Shown one piece after another: positions 8,300 through 16,823 of a DNA stretch of 64,000 nt. The position numbers were made by a program, and so were the translations under genes. Each line of letters begins with the position of its first letter. Positions within the stretch are counted from its first letter, which is position 1. The notes beneath the pieces are model-generated. The model did no database searches, was not told the origin of the DNA, and saw only the letters and a program-made list of their open reading frames with translations. Source of the stretch: Streptomyces prunicolor NBRC 13075 (GTDB lineage Bacteria; Actinomycetota; Actinomycetes; Streptomycetales; Streptomycetaceae); the NCBI RefSeq assembly GCF_000367365.1, contig NZ_BARF01000106.1, positions 1 to 64,000 of the forward strand, read 5' to 3'.

Positions 8300-9571
8300 T
8301 CAGGACGCCCGGCGGGCGCTGCTGGCCCGGCGTATGCCGTAGGCGGCGATGCCGACGGCCAGGACCATGGTTCCCCATGCGACGGAGTCGGCGGGCAGGG
8401 TGAAGGCCAGCAGCAGGCAGCCGGCCAGGCCGACCGCCGGGACGGTGCGGTGCGGACGGTTCTCGTCCGGCCTGAGCGTCCAGGCGGAGGCGTTGGCGAC
8501 GGCGTAGTAGACCAGGACGCCGAAGGAGGAGAAGCCGATCGCGCCACGTACGTCGGCGGTGGCGGCGAGCACCACGACCACGGCGCCCACCAGCAGTTCA
8601 GCGCGGTGCGGCACCTGGAAGCGCGGATGAACGGCGGCCAGGACGTGGGGCAGGTGCCGGTCACGGGCCATCGCCAGGGTGGTGCGGGAGACACCCAGGA
8701 TCAGAGCGAGCAAGGAGCCGAGCGCGGCGACGGCCGCCCCGACCCGCACGACGGGCGCCAGCCAGTCCGCACCCGCGGCCCGCACCGCATCCGACAGCGG
8801 CGCGGCCGCCTCGCCCAGCTCCCGGGGGCCGAGCACCATCAGGACGGCGAGGGCTACGGCCGCGTACACGACCAGGGTCAGGCCGAGGGCGAGCGGGATG
8901 GCGCGGGGGATGGTGCGCGCGGGATCGCGGACCTCCTCGCCGAGGGTGGCGATGCGGGCGTACCCGGCGAAGGCGAAGAACAGCAGGCCCGCCGCCTGCA
9001 GTACGCCGGTGACGGTGGCGTCGGAGCCGACACCTAGCCGGCCCGCGTCCGCTGTCGCCGAGGTGAGGCTGGCGACCACGACCGCCGCGAGCACCGCCAG
9101 CACGACGGCGACGACCGCCCGGGTGAGCCATGCGGACTTCTGGATCCCGGCATAGTTCACGGCGGTCAGCGCCACCACCGCAGCGCCGGCCACCGCGTGG
9201 GCGTGACCGGGCCACACGTATGAGCCGACGGTCAGCGCCATTGCCGCGCAGGAGGCGGTCTTGCCGATCACGAAGGCCCAGCCGGCCAGGTAGCCCCAGA
9301 AGTCGCCGAGGCGTTCGCGGCCATAGACGTAGGTGCCGCCCGAAGCCGGATAGCGGGCGGCCAGCCGGGCGGAGGAGGTGGCGTTGCAGTACGCCACCGC
9401 CGCGGCCACCGCCAGAGCGACCAGCAGCCCGGAGCCGGCCGCGCGGGCGGCCGGGGCGAGCGCCGCGAAGATGCCCGCGCCGATCATCGAACCGAGTCCG
9501 ATGAGGACGGCGTCGCCGATGCCGAGCCGCCGCTGGAGCTGAGGTGACGCGGTCTCGGCGGGCTGACTCAT
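8300..9571 (-). CDS. APC-family amino acid permease
   Basis: A 423-residue permease with about twelve membrane segments. The start region IGLGSMIGAGIFAALAPAAR is the classic first helix of the amino acid-polyamine-organocation superfamily, and GYARIATLGEEVRDPARTIP matches its sixth-helix signature. The ATG at 9571 follows GGAGG. It is divergent from the ArsR-ArsC fusion gene, and the 12-base palindromic operator lies between them, so it is probably controlled by that regulator. Arsenic-linked APC-type permeases are not standard, so the substrate is open: an organic arsenical or an amino acid are both possible. Confidence 0.85.
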   Translation of the reverse strand: MSQPAETASPQLQRRLGIGDAVLIGLGSMIGAGIFAALAPAARAAGSGLLVALAVAAAVAYCNATSSARLAARYPASGGTYVYGRERLGDFWGYLAGWAFVIGKTASCAAMALTVGSYVWPGHAHAVAGAAVVALTAVNYAGIQKSAWLTRAVVAVVLAVLAAVVVASLTSATADAGRLGVGSDATVTGVLQAAGLLFFAFAGYARIATLGEEVRDPARTIPRAIPLALGLTLVVYAAVALAVLMVLGPRELGEAAAPLSDAVRAAGADWLAPVVRVGAAVAALGSLLALILGVSRTTLAMARDRHLPHVLAAVHPRFQVPHRAELLVGAVVVVLAATADVRGAIGFSSFGVLVYYAVANASAWTLRPDENRPHRTVPAVGLAGCLLLAFTLPADSVAWGTMVLAVGIAAYGIRRASSARRAS

Positions 9572-9617
9572 GACGTGCCTCCGTCTTCCGGCATTGAGCG
9601 TCGGGACTCCCGACAGT

Positions 9618-9647
9618 AAATTACATCAATTTGGTTTGATGTAATTT
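9618..9647. promoter_or_regulatory. ArsR-type palindromic operator
   Basis: A perfect 12-base inverted repeat, AAATTACATCAA and TTGATGTAATTT, with a six-base spacer lies in the 82-base divergent gap. It ends six bases before the ATG at 9654, and no ribosome site is visible for that gene, so the message may be leaderless. AT-rich 12-2-12-like palindromes are typical ArsR/SmtB targets. Confidence 0.8.
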
Positions 9648-9653
9648 GGCTTC

Positions 9654-10430
9654 ATGAGGCCCTCGAATCCCGTAGCCCCTGCGTTCGTGCAGCTGGCCGC
9701 CCACCCGCTGCGGTGGAAGCTGCTGGCCGAACTGGCTGCGAGTGACTACCGGGTTCGTGAGCTGGTCGAACGGGTCGGCCAGCCACAGAACCTGGTCTCC
9801 TACCATCTGCGGCTGCTCCGCGGCGGCGGGCTGGTCACCGCCCGCCGCAGCAGCTTCGACGCCCGCGACAGCTACTACCACCTGGACCTGCAGCAGTGCG
9901 CCCACGCGCTCGCCCACGCCGGTACCGCCCTGCACCCGGCGCTGGGTTTCACCCCCGCCCCGCCGCCCTCGCCGCGGCCGGAGAGGCGGCCCGCCGTCCT
10001 GTTCACATGCACCGGCAACAGCGCCCGCTCCCCGATCGCCGAGGCGCTGCTGCGCCACCGCACCGACGGTCACGTCGAGGTGGCCAGTGCCGGCAGCCAC
10101 CCCAAACCCCGCATCCATTCCGACGCCGTGCAGGTCCTGCGTGAGCAGCACGGCATCGACATCTCCGGGCAGCGCCCGCGACACCTGGACACCTTGCTCG
10201 GCCGCCGGTTCGACTACGTGATCAGCCTGTGCGACAAAGTCCGCGAGGTCCGCCCCGGCTTCGGCGACCAGCCACGGCTGGTCCACTGGAGCATCCCCGA
10301 CCCGGTTGCAGCCGCCGGCCCCGGCCCGGACGGCCACCCGGCATTCGTCCGCACGGCAGCAGAGATCGACACCCGTATCCGCTACCTGCTGCCGCTGCTC
10401 ACCCTCACGCCACAGGAGGTTCAGCCGTGA
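9654..10430 (+). CDS. ArsR-ArsC fusion: arsenic regulator with arsenate reductase domain
   Basis: A 258-residue fusion. Residues 1-95 form an ArsR-type winged helix (LRWKLLAELAASDYRVRELV, then QNLVSYHLRLLRGGGLV). Residues 115-250 are a low-molecular-weight phosphatase/arsenate reductase with the C-x5-R loop CTGNSAR. A second Cys is present in SLCDKVREV, but where relatives have a following CP this protein has RP, so the classical three-cysteine relay looks incomplete. It should bind the palindrome just upstream and perhaps reduce arsenate with a mycothiol-type thiol. It overlaps the VOC gene by four bases (GTGA), with AGGAGGT inside its own end. Confidence 0.88.
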   Translation: MRPSNPVAPAFVQLAAHPLRWKLLAELAASDYRVRELVERVGQPQNLVSYHLRLLRGGGLVTARRSSFDARDSYYHLDLQQCAHALAHAGTALHPALGFTPAPPPSPRPERRPAVLFTCTGNSARSPIAEALLRHRTDGHVEVASAGSHPKPRIHSDAVQVLREQHGIDISGQRPRHLDTLLGRRFDYVISLCDKVREVRPGFGDQPRLVHWSIPDPVAAAGPGPDGHPAFVRTAAEIDTRIRYLLPLLTLTPQEVQP

Positions 10431-10843
10431 CCACGTCCGACCAGCTCGCCGGCGTCCGCTACCTCGTCGTCGACGTCCAGGCGGCCATCGACTTCTACAC
10501 CACCCACCTGGGCTTCACCCTTCCGCAGCCACCCCGTCCCGCCTTCGCGGACGTGACCCGCGGGCCGCTGCGGCTGCTGCTGTCCGGCCCGGCCGGCTCC
10601 GGCGCCCGCGCCACCCCCAGCGACCTCGGCGCCGGGGGCAACCGCATCCACCTGGCCGTCGACGACCTCGACGCCGAGATCGACCGGCTGCGTGGCGCCG
10701 GACTGACCTTCCTCAGCGATGTGGTCTCAGGCCCGGCGGGCGTCAGACCCTGCCTACCGACCCCGCCGGGAACCTCATCGAACTGTTCGGACCCGCCCGC
10801 TGGGCGAAGCGCATTCACACCTGCCGCAAGCGAGTTGCGGTAG
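10427..10843 (+). pseudogene. Glyoxalase/VOC-family protein with a frameshift
   Basis: The GTG at 10427 overlaps the ArsR-ArsC stop and follows AGGAGGT. The frame reads YLVVDVQAAIDFYTTHLGF, a vicinal-oxygen-chelate fold of the kind found as ArsI- or Cad-like partners in arsenic operons. Near 10730 the frame breaks: the expected GRQTLPTDPAGNLIELFGPA continues one frame over. A single missing G in a CCCGG(G)CGGG run explains it. As written the product keeps the first half of the fold but lacks the last metal-ligand strand (the ELFGPAR end). It may be a real mutation or a sequencing error. Confidence 0.75.
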
Positions 10844-11239
10844 CACTGGAGCCGCCGATCATGTGCAGCAGGCGCACCCGGGACGGCAGCCGCACGCGTC
10901 GCTCACCTTGGCCGCGGCCGGAACCGTCGCGGCGGAGGGGGCGCAGCAGCCCTTGCCCTGCCAGGCGTCGCCCTTCCTTGAGGCGACCACTGACAACGAG
11001 ACTCCAAATCAGGACCAGGCGAACCACAGGCGCGCCCCCGACAGGCCGATCTCCGACACGACGCCTCGAAACGTCCGCCCAACCCCTGTGCAGCAACGCA
11101 GCCCGACACCTACGGAACGCCCGGAGACCACGGCGACGTCGGTAACAGACTGCGAACAGGACACTCTGCTTCGCCAGCACCGCAGCAACGTTCCCCACCT
11201 CCGCGCCGAGTCGCCCCCTGGGGAGAATCTGGGGAGGAT
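10844..11239. other. Stretch without a recognisable gene
   Basis: About 400 bases between the broken VOC gene and element-end copy B. Both strands carry open frames of arginine- and proline-rich composition with no family resemblance that I recognise. Towards 11218-11265 the sequence repeats TGGGGAGAAT-like words, which belong to the gene end preceding WGESTA in copy B. Confidence 0.4.
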
Positions 11240-11400
11240 GAGCGGCGCTGGGGAGCGCGTGGGGAGAATCGACTGCGTAACGCGGCATGCCCCCGAAAGA
11301 CGCGGAAAGAGTCATTCGCGCAGGCCAGAGGCGAGTTGAGCCACATCGTCGCAGGTCAGCGCCCCCAGGTAGACAACGTCAAGAAGATCTCTTCGCCCCT
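11240..11400. repeat. Element-end repeat, copy B
   Basis: This is the second copy of the convergent gene ends found at 608-755. The plus strand ends with WGESTA and stop at 11278-11280. The minus strand ends at 11312 with the peptide core DLLDVVYLGALTCDDVAQLA. Shared DNA words at matching offsets include GAAAGAC, GCAGGTCAG and GTAGACAAC. Nearby TrmA-like and DUF2637 pieces support an origin in an integrative element. Confidence 0.55.
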
Positions 11401-11798
11401 CCGGCTTCGCGGATGCCGACACGCTTCGTAGGCACTCCGCCCCACGTGCGCCCCTATGGACCCACGACCAAGATCCGGACCATACGCGGGCCACAGTCCG
11501 CCGACTCCCCCCGACTCCCCCGCGAGCCAGGCATTCACACTGGTCAGGGGCGCGCAAGGGCTGTACCACCAGCAGACCAAGAACCTGTTGGGCATTCTGC
11601 ACACATGACTGAGCACCACCTCTGACATCACGAACTCCTCAGCGGTGTCCCTCAGCCAGACTGCACACCACATCGCCTGACCAGGGATGCTGCGCGACTG
11701 ACACCCCATCAGAACGAGCGTCACGAGCGTCATTTCAGCGTCAAGATATCGCCCGTAACGCCCACACCGCACATAATGCGCACGCACAAAACCGCAGG
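11401..11798. other. Stretch without a recognisable gene
   Basis: About 400 bases. A minus-strand frame of 143 residues spans 11356-11787, but only its last thirty residues (the repeat B peptide) resemble anything. The remainder has no motif, uses codons unlike neighbouring genes and has no ribosome site, so I do not call it. Confidence 0.4.
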
Positions 11799-11874
11799 TC
11801 AGGACAGCTTGGCGACCGGCTCAAGGATGGCAACACACTCCACATGATGGGTCATCGGGAACACGTTGGCCGAG
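11799..11874 (-). pseudogene. TrmA/RumA-type RNA methyltransferase C-terminal stub
   Basis: The minus strand reads NVFPMTHHVECVAILEPVAK with a stop at 11799-11801. The FPMTHHVEC run is the conserved C-terminal motif of the class I SAM-dependent RNA (uracil-5-)methyltransferases, where it follows the catalytic cysteine region. Sequence upstream of about 11874 loses the similarity, so only the final two dozen residues survive. Confidence 0.6.
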
Positions 11875-12127
11875 GCCGCTCGCTCCCGGCCAGGTCGCCC
11901 AAGGACACAGTCCCCCTGTCGATTCCACATCCGCTGCGCCAGTTCAGGTATCGACGCACCCGCGGCAGGTAGTTCAGCCGGGTGGGCGGATCAACGTGCC
12001 TTCGGTGAGGGACAGTTCACCGCTGTGGTCGGTCCACGCCAAGCAGATGGTCAAGCGCGGCGGATAAGGGACCGGGCCACCGCTCAGGCGATTCCGTACC
12101 GGTCGATGGCCTGTGTCGTCGCCGTTC

Positions 12128-13069
12128 TCAGTTCTCGGGCATGGAGCCCTTGACTCGCTCCAGTTGCTCGGGAGACAGCGGTTGCTCCCACAGGGCCAAC
12201 GTCCACTGCCAGTTGCCGTCCTGCCACCGATGCACGAAGGCTTGTGGGTCCGCGACCCAGCCGGGCTCGAAGGGTGCGGTGTCCAGCTGTTGCCTGATGA
12301 GCACCGCCATGGAGGGCGTCTCTTGCGGTGCCCCGTCGTTGTACAGGTCGATCGCGAGCACGCCGGTGGCGAGGTCGCCGTCGAACACGTGCGGTTCGAA
12401 GTGCCCGCGGCCGCCGGGCCAGAAGGCCGGGACGGGCAGGGCCTCCTCGCGGTAGTGCGCGGTGACTTCGTCGCGTCGATGCTGGCGGGCTTCTTCCACC
12501 TCTGCCATGGCGTCGGTCCACTGGAAGCGGCTGTCCGGCAGTTCTCCGGGAAACTCCAGCTCCGACAGCTCTTCCCGGTATCCGGCTTCTTTGACCTCGG
12601 CCGCCAGGAGGATGCCGGTCCGGGCATCGACGACTACGTGCAAGGGGTGGGGGACGGAAGGCGTGGTCAGAGTGACCGCCCAGGCATCCCGTCCGTCGCA
12701 GCGTACCGCCGTCGGCTCACCCTGGTTCGTCGCCTCTGTCAGTGCCGGGCCGGGAACGGGGGAAATCAGGCGGGCCGGCTCGGGGGCGAGGTCCCACGGG
12801 AACTGCGCGCCGAATTCCAGCCCGCGCGTCGCATCCTCGGCTCGGGGACCCTCATCCGGTTCCCGCACGTCGAGGGAGATGTCTCCGTTGCCGTGGTCGA
12901 GAAACCAGTCGTAGGGAGGACGGTAGGCGAAGCGTGTGGAGGTACGAACCACGCTGGCGGGAGGCCAGCCACGTCCGTTGTCCCGCCGGGGCTGGATCGA
13001 GGTGTGAAGGCCCACTACGGCGGGCTTGGGCGAGCGGGTCAGCAGGTCCCGCAGCTCGGTCCAGTTCAC
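12128..13069 (-). CDS. Hypothetical protein of 313 residues, acidic
   Basis: The GTG at 13069 follows CGGAGG at a good distance, and the frame has normal actinobacterial codon use, so the gene looks real. It has no signal peptide or membrane segment. The middle contains HPLHVVVDARTGILLAAEV, a beta-hairpin style seen in LolA-like folds, but I would not assign the family. It lies 27 bases after the stop of the secreted-protein gene, so the two are probably one operon. A cytoplasmic partner or immunity role is possible but unsupported. The C-terminal part is rich in Trp (WQDGNWQWTLALWEQ). Confidence 0.6.
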   Translation of the reverse strand: MNWTELRDLLTRSPKPAVVGLHTSIQPRRDNGRGWPPASVVRTSTRFAYRPPYDWFLDHGNGDISLDVREPDEGPRAEDATRGLEFGAQFPWDLAPEPARLISPVPGPALTEATNQGEPTAVRCDGRDAWAVTLTTPSVPHPLHVVVDARTGILLAAEVKEAGYREELSELEFPGELPDSRFQWTDAMAEVEEARQHRRDEVTAHYREEALPVPAFWPGGRGHFEPHVFDGDLATGVLAIDLYNDGAPQETPSMAVLIRQQLDTAPFEPGWVADPQAFVHRWQDGNWQWTLALWEQPLSPEQLERVKGSMPEN

Positions 13070-13096
13070 TGTCGCTGTCCTCCGCCGTGCACAGGC

Positions 13097-13900
13097 TCAA
13101 CTGCCGTCGCCGGTACTGTGGCACAGCTTCGTGGTCGTGTTGGTCACGCAGACGTCCCAGCCGCGGAACTTCTCTCCGGACTTCCCATCGTCGCCGACCG
13201 CGTGCGAACCGTCGGCGAAGGTCACGAACATGTTGATCATGGGGAACTTGGTCACCACAGCCGTACGGCCGAGGTTCTTCACGATCTGCTGATTGTTCAC
13301 GGCGACACCGGAACCATGGCCCTGCGCCCCGTCGCTCTTCCACGTCGAACAGGTCTCGTCCGAGGCGTTGGGGATGTTGACACCGCACTCGTAGACGTAG
13401 TCCATGTGGAACTGGGACGGCCCCGTCCAGCGGCTGCCATAAAAGGTGATCTCCCAGTACTTCGACATTCGCCCGCGCACGTACTCCTTGATGGCGACTT
13501 TGACCTGCTGAACGGGGTGACACCCGTTGGAATCGCAGTTGGCTTCGATGGCGTACACGTCCGCCGACTTGTACACGTAGTCAGTGCTGCGCGAACCCTT
13601 GCGCAGCTTGTAGCCATCAGGCGTACCAGCCCGCGGCGCCACAACACCGCGCCCCGCCAGCTGCCGTTGTACGGCGCCCGGGAGCCCCGACACGGGTGTG
13701 ACCTCACCTTCCGGCAGAGGCTGATCGGAGAAGTAACCCACGGTCTTGTTGTCCCCGGCCGAAGGCTCGTAGGAGAAGTAGCCGACCTTCGTCCCCAGGG
13801 AGTCCTGAGGCTTCACAGTGTCTGCCGGAGCGGCGCCTGCAAGGCCGACGGCAACCGCGGCCACCACAACTGCGACACATACCTGCCTGAACACCATCAC
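13097..13900 (-). CDS. Secreted hypothetical protein with signal peptide
   Basis: A 267-residue protein starting with a clear Sec signal (VCVAVVVAAVAVGLAGAAPA, cleavage near residue 26). The mature part has about five cysteines, including CDSNGCHP and a late CVTN...LCHS pair, fitting an extracellular disulfide-stabilised fold. Two adjacent ATG codons at 13900/13897 follow AGGGGGAC. I do not recognise the family. It is the first gene of a probable two-gene unit with the 313-residue protein. It sits in a region of element remnants, so it may have arrived by transfer. Confidence 0.65.
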   Translation of the reverse strand: MMVFRQVCVAVVVAAVAVGLAGAAPADTVKPQDSLGTKVGYFSYEPSAGDNKTVGYFSDQPLPEGEVTPVSGLPGAVQRQLAGRGVVAPRAGTPDGYKLRKGSRSTDYVYKSADVYAIEANCDSNGCHPVQQVKVAIKEYVRGRMSKYWEITFYGSRWTGPSQFHMDYVYECGVNIPNASDETCSTWKSDGAQGHGSGVAVNNQQIVKNLGRTAVVTKFPMINMFVTFADGSHAVGDDGKSGEKFRGWDVCVTNTTTKLCHSTGDGS

Positions 13901-14246
13901 GTCCCCCTGGACACTTCACGCCATCGGTCGCCGACTCCCGGTCGTGGAGACGGCGAAGGATCTATCGAGCGCGCCATAGCCAGTTCACAGCTCACACACG
14001 ACGCGCCCCGCATATCGCACAAAACGCGCATGCCTGCCAGAGCCGCAGGACAAGATTCCACTCGCGCCAGGGGCGACGCCACGGCTCTGCTACGCCGCCC
14101 GCGCTATCGGCTGACCCCCCTGAGCCGGGTTCGGAGAACCTGACGCTCACCGGTGGCCTGTTCAGTCGTTCGAGCCTCAGTGCAGGAAACATGGCATCCG
14201 CGAATGCAGGAGCGGAGAGTGGCGTCGCGCAAGTACGGCCAAGGAC
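13901..14246. other. Intergenic stretch without a gene
   Basis: About 345 bases between the secreted-protein gene and the DUF2637 gene. It should hold the promoter for the leftward secreted-protein operon. I see no convincing promoter hexamers, hairpin or coding signal, only short spurious frames. Confidence 0.4.
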
Positions 14247-14936
14247 CTACTGGTGAGATCCCTGTGTCCGATCAGGCACAGGTGCCTCGCTGGCCACCCC
14301 AACGCTGCGGTTCGCCCTCACCAGAGCCGCCAGTCGTCTCGATCGCCCGGCTCCAACTCGCAACTCCTTCCGCAGAGTTTCGGCCGACGCCGGGCGCTGG
14401 TGAAGCTCCCGGTGCCGGGCATCAAGCAGCCGAGCCTGCGCCAGCAACGGATCGTCGTCATCGTGCAGCCGCTCGCTCGTCGCCTGCCCCCTGCGCCCTC
14501 CCCACTCCCCCTGAAGGCCATCCGGGCGGTGCACCAGCAGCTCCACCGACAACAGCAGCGCTACCGGAGGCCACCCAGCGACCAACACCGGCTTCCACTC
14601 CAAAGCCGGGGCTGCCGCAACGTTCGCAGCCAGGGAAACCGCGATACCCAGAAGGAACGCCGACCACACCGCGCCTCGGGCCCGGCGAGTGTGGGTCCCG
14701 GAAGGCTTCAGCAAGCCGACCGTGGCCAAGAGCAAGAGGCCGTCCACGGACAGCGGCCACAACGAGGCGCCGACCGTGTCCGCCCCACCCTGCGACGCGA
14801 ACTCCCGCTGATGAACATACGAGGCGTAGGCCGCCACCCCGGCAACCACGAGAGCACACAGAGAACGGACCCACGCATCGAGATCGAAGCCCCGGCTCCC
14901 GGTGACTCCCTCCCGGGGGTCGGTGGCATCACTCAT
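14247..14936 (-). CDS. DUF2637 membrane protein (integrative-element type)
   Basis: A 229-residue protein with about four membrane segments, carrying SYVHQREFASQGGAD, LWPLSVDGLLLLATVGLLKP, LGIAVSLAANVAAAP and AGWPPVALLLSVELL, all hallmarks of DUF2637. These proteins are common on actinobacterial conjugative plasmids and integrative elements next to FtsK-like transfer genes and Rep; their exact role is not established. The C-terminal 90 residues are charged and probably helical. No transfer or replication gene is nearby, so this is a stranded element gene. The ATG at 14936 overlaps the end of the altered MOSC frame. Confidence 0.8.
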   Translation of the reverse strand: MSDATDPREGVTGSRGFDLDAWVRSLCALVVAGVAAYASYVHQREFASQGGADTVGASLWPLSVDGLLLLATVGLLKPSGTHTRRARGAVWSAFLLGIAVSLAANVAAAPALEWKPVLVAGWPPVALLLSVELLVHRPDGLQGEWGGRRGQATSERLHDDDDPLLAQARLLDARHRELHQRPASAETLRKELRVGAGRSRRLAALVRANRSVGVASEAPVPDRTQGSHQ

Positions 14937-15888
14937 CAGACCCACCACTGGGGCACCATCCCAGTGCACAACGCGTGCACACTTCCACGGGAACTCCCGG
15001 GAACTCGCAGGTAGAAGCGGGAAGCCCCCGGACACGGGAAAGGGCCCCGACCGGCCCATAAGACCAGGTCAGAGCCCTGCTGGCAGACGAGTCGGGCTGT
15101 ACGTCCAGGTACACACCGAGGCAAGACAGCCGACCGAGGTCGAACACCGGGATGCGGTGTTCCCGGGCGACCGCGCGCACGAGGCCCGGGTCCGGCGGGA
15201 GTTCGTCGTGGCCGAGGGTGGGGATCACACAGCGCGGTGTGGGGACCAGCACGCGGAACAGCGCCTCCCCCACCCGCAGGCGCGAACCCACCCAGTCGTC
15301 CTCCGGAAAGCCGGGCTCGCCAAGGGTGTCGACGACCAGGTTCGGCCGGAAGCGGCGTGCGTCGAAGTCGCCGGCGGGATACACGCTGCGCATCCGGTCG
15401 AGGGCGGCCGTGGTGACGAGATGGACCCGGCCGAAGTCGAAGAACGCGCCCGGCGCGACACCGCCCGTCGTGATGCTCTCCCCCGTCGCGTCGACGGTCG
15501 CCGACTCCCGCACGACGTCCGGGACCCCGCCCTCGTACTCGGGCACGGCACGCTCCAGCCGGCTGTGCTCCGGTACGACGCCGGAGACGGACACCTGGCG
15601 GCCCAGTAGCTTGGACAACTCCGTGTCCAGGTCGGGGTCTTCGACCGGCAGGGCGGTGCCGTTCGGCAGGACGACCCGGACCACACCGGAGTCGTCGAGG
15701 CGGCTCCGGCAGCGCAGCAACTCGCCCCACTTCCGGGGGTGTTTGGCGCTGCCCACCGCGCCCGTCCCGTCGAGGACGGCGTAGACCCGGTCCCCGGACA
15801 ACCCGTTCTCCGTGACCGCGGCAGCGATCACGGCCTCGCCCAACATCGACTTCACCGGATACCGGTACAGCGCCGTCACAGTCCCCAT
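14929..15888 (-). CDS. MOSC-domain protein with replaced C-terminus
   Basis: The protein begins VTALYRYPVKSMLGE, the typical MOSC N-terminal beta-barrel entry, and carries FRPNLVVDTLG, WVGSRLRVGEALFRVLVPTPRC and LSCLGVYLDV. These match molybdenum-cofactor sulfurase-like MOSC proteins that bind or transfer sulfur via the conserved Cys of PTPRC. After LGVYLDV, near base 15100, family members usually end within about fifteen residues, but here an unrelated 55-residue tail runs to 14929. The tail overlaps the DUF2637 start. I infer that an element junction replaced the natural end. The core domain may still work. Confidence 0.8.
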   Translation of the reverse strand: MGTVTALYRYPVKSMLGEAVIAAAVTENGLSGDRVYAVLDGTGAVGSAKHPRKWGELLRCRSRLDDSGVVRVVLPNGTALPVEDPDLDTELSKLLGRQVSVSGVVPEHSRLERAVPEYEGGVPDVVRESATVDATGESITTGGVAPGAFFDFGRVHLVTTAALDRMRSVYPAGDFDARRFRPNLVVDTLGEPGFPEDDWVGSRLRVGEALFRVLVPTPRCVIPTLGHDELPPDPGLVRAVAREHRIPVFDLGRLSCLGVYLDVQPDSSASRALTWSYGPVGALSRVRGLPASTCEFPGVPVEVCTRCALGWCPSGGSDE

Positions 15889-15916
15889 GGATCAACTATT
15901 GCCGATCCAACTACTG

Positions 15917-16606
15917 TCAAAGGGTGAGGAGTTCCTCGTAGAAACCGCCGAATCCCCGTTCGCGGTCGATGAGATGGATCTCCAGGATCCAGTGACAGGC
16001 ACGGCCGGTCTTGTCGGTGCGGCGCATGGGGGTGTCGTTCTCGGGGGTGACGTACGACTCGACGTGCGCGCCCTCGATCGTCTCGTGCGGGAACTCGCCG
16101 ACCAGGTGCCCGGCGTGCCAGCCGCCCAGCTCCCAACCCGCCTTGTCGGCAAGGCGGGAGACCTCGGTGTAGAGGCGCGCGCCGGTGGCATCCGGGGTGT
16201 TCTCGAAGAAGCGCCGGCCGGCCGCGAACACCTTGGGGAGGTCGTCGCGCAGCCGGTGCTTGACCGGGTCGTCGCCGAGGACGAAGGTCCGGCCGAAGTC
16301 GGCCTCGTACTCCTCGAAGATCGGCCCGAAGTCGGCGAACACGATGTCGTCCGCGCCGATCACCCGGTCCGGCGGGTTCTCCTTGTACGGCTTGAGGGTG
16401 TTCGGGCCGGAGCGCACGATCCGCTTGTGCCAGTGCCGGGTCGTGCCGAACATCGCGTTCGCGAGGTCGCGAACCCGGTCGCTGACGGCCCGCTCCCCCT
16501 CGCCGGGCGCCACGAGCCCGCGCTCCTCGATCTCCGTGAAGAGCAGCGCGGCCTTGGCCTGGGCATCGAGCAGGCGGGCGGCCCGCGTGGGTTCGTCATC
16601 AGCCAT
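15917..16606 (-). CDS. M24-family metallopeptidase-like protein
   Basis: A 229-residue single-domain protein of the pita-bread fold (methionine aminopeptidase/creatinase/Xaa-Pro peptidase group). Metal-ligand candidates appear in order: Asp in DIVFADFGPI, Asp about eleven residues on in YEADFGRTF, His in GWHAGHLVGE, and Glu in WILEIHL. No prolidase N-terminal domain is present, so substrate range is open. The ATG at 16606 is the natural start. It lies upstream of the MOSC gene with a 28-base gap and the same orientation, so the two may be co-transcribed. Confidence 0.82.
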   Translation of the reverse strand: MADDEPTRAARLLDAQAKAALLFTEIEERGLVAPGEGERAVSDRVRDLANAMFGTTRHWHKRIVRSGPNTLKPYKENPPDRVIGADDIVFADFGPIFEEYEADFGRTFVLGDDPVKHRLRDDLPKVFAAGRRFFENTPDATGARLYTEVSRLADKAGWELGGWHAGHLVGEFPHETIEGAHVESYVTPENDTPMRRTDKTGRACHWILEIHLIDRERGFGGFYEELLTL

Positions 16607-16823
16607 GGGGCGAACCTAGGCCAGCTAGATCGTTGTCGGCAACGTGATTCGCTATGGGCCGGCTCACTCCACCGGCACCCTCGGATTTGCCAGGAGGAGG
16701 AGAACTCCCAGGTGGCGCATGCGACGGGGTCGGTGACGGGCGTGGCAGGAGCGGCTAGCTTATGGACGCACAGGACGTAATAAATCCGGCAATACACCCC
16801 TTTTCTCTGTGAGGCGTTCCGTC

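Noticed and set aside
11356..11787. Minus-strand frame of 143 residues
   Set aside because: Only the last residues (repeat B peptide) show similarity; no ribosome site and atypical composition.
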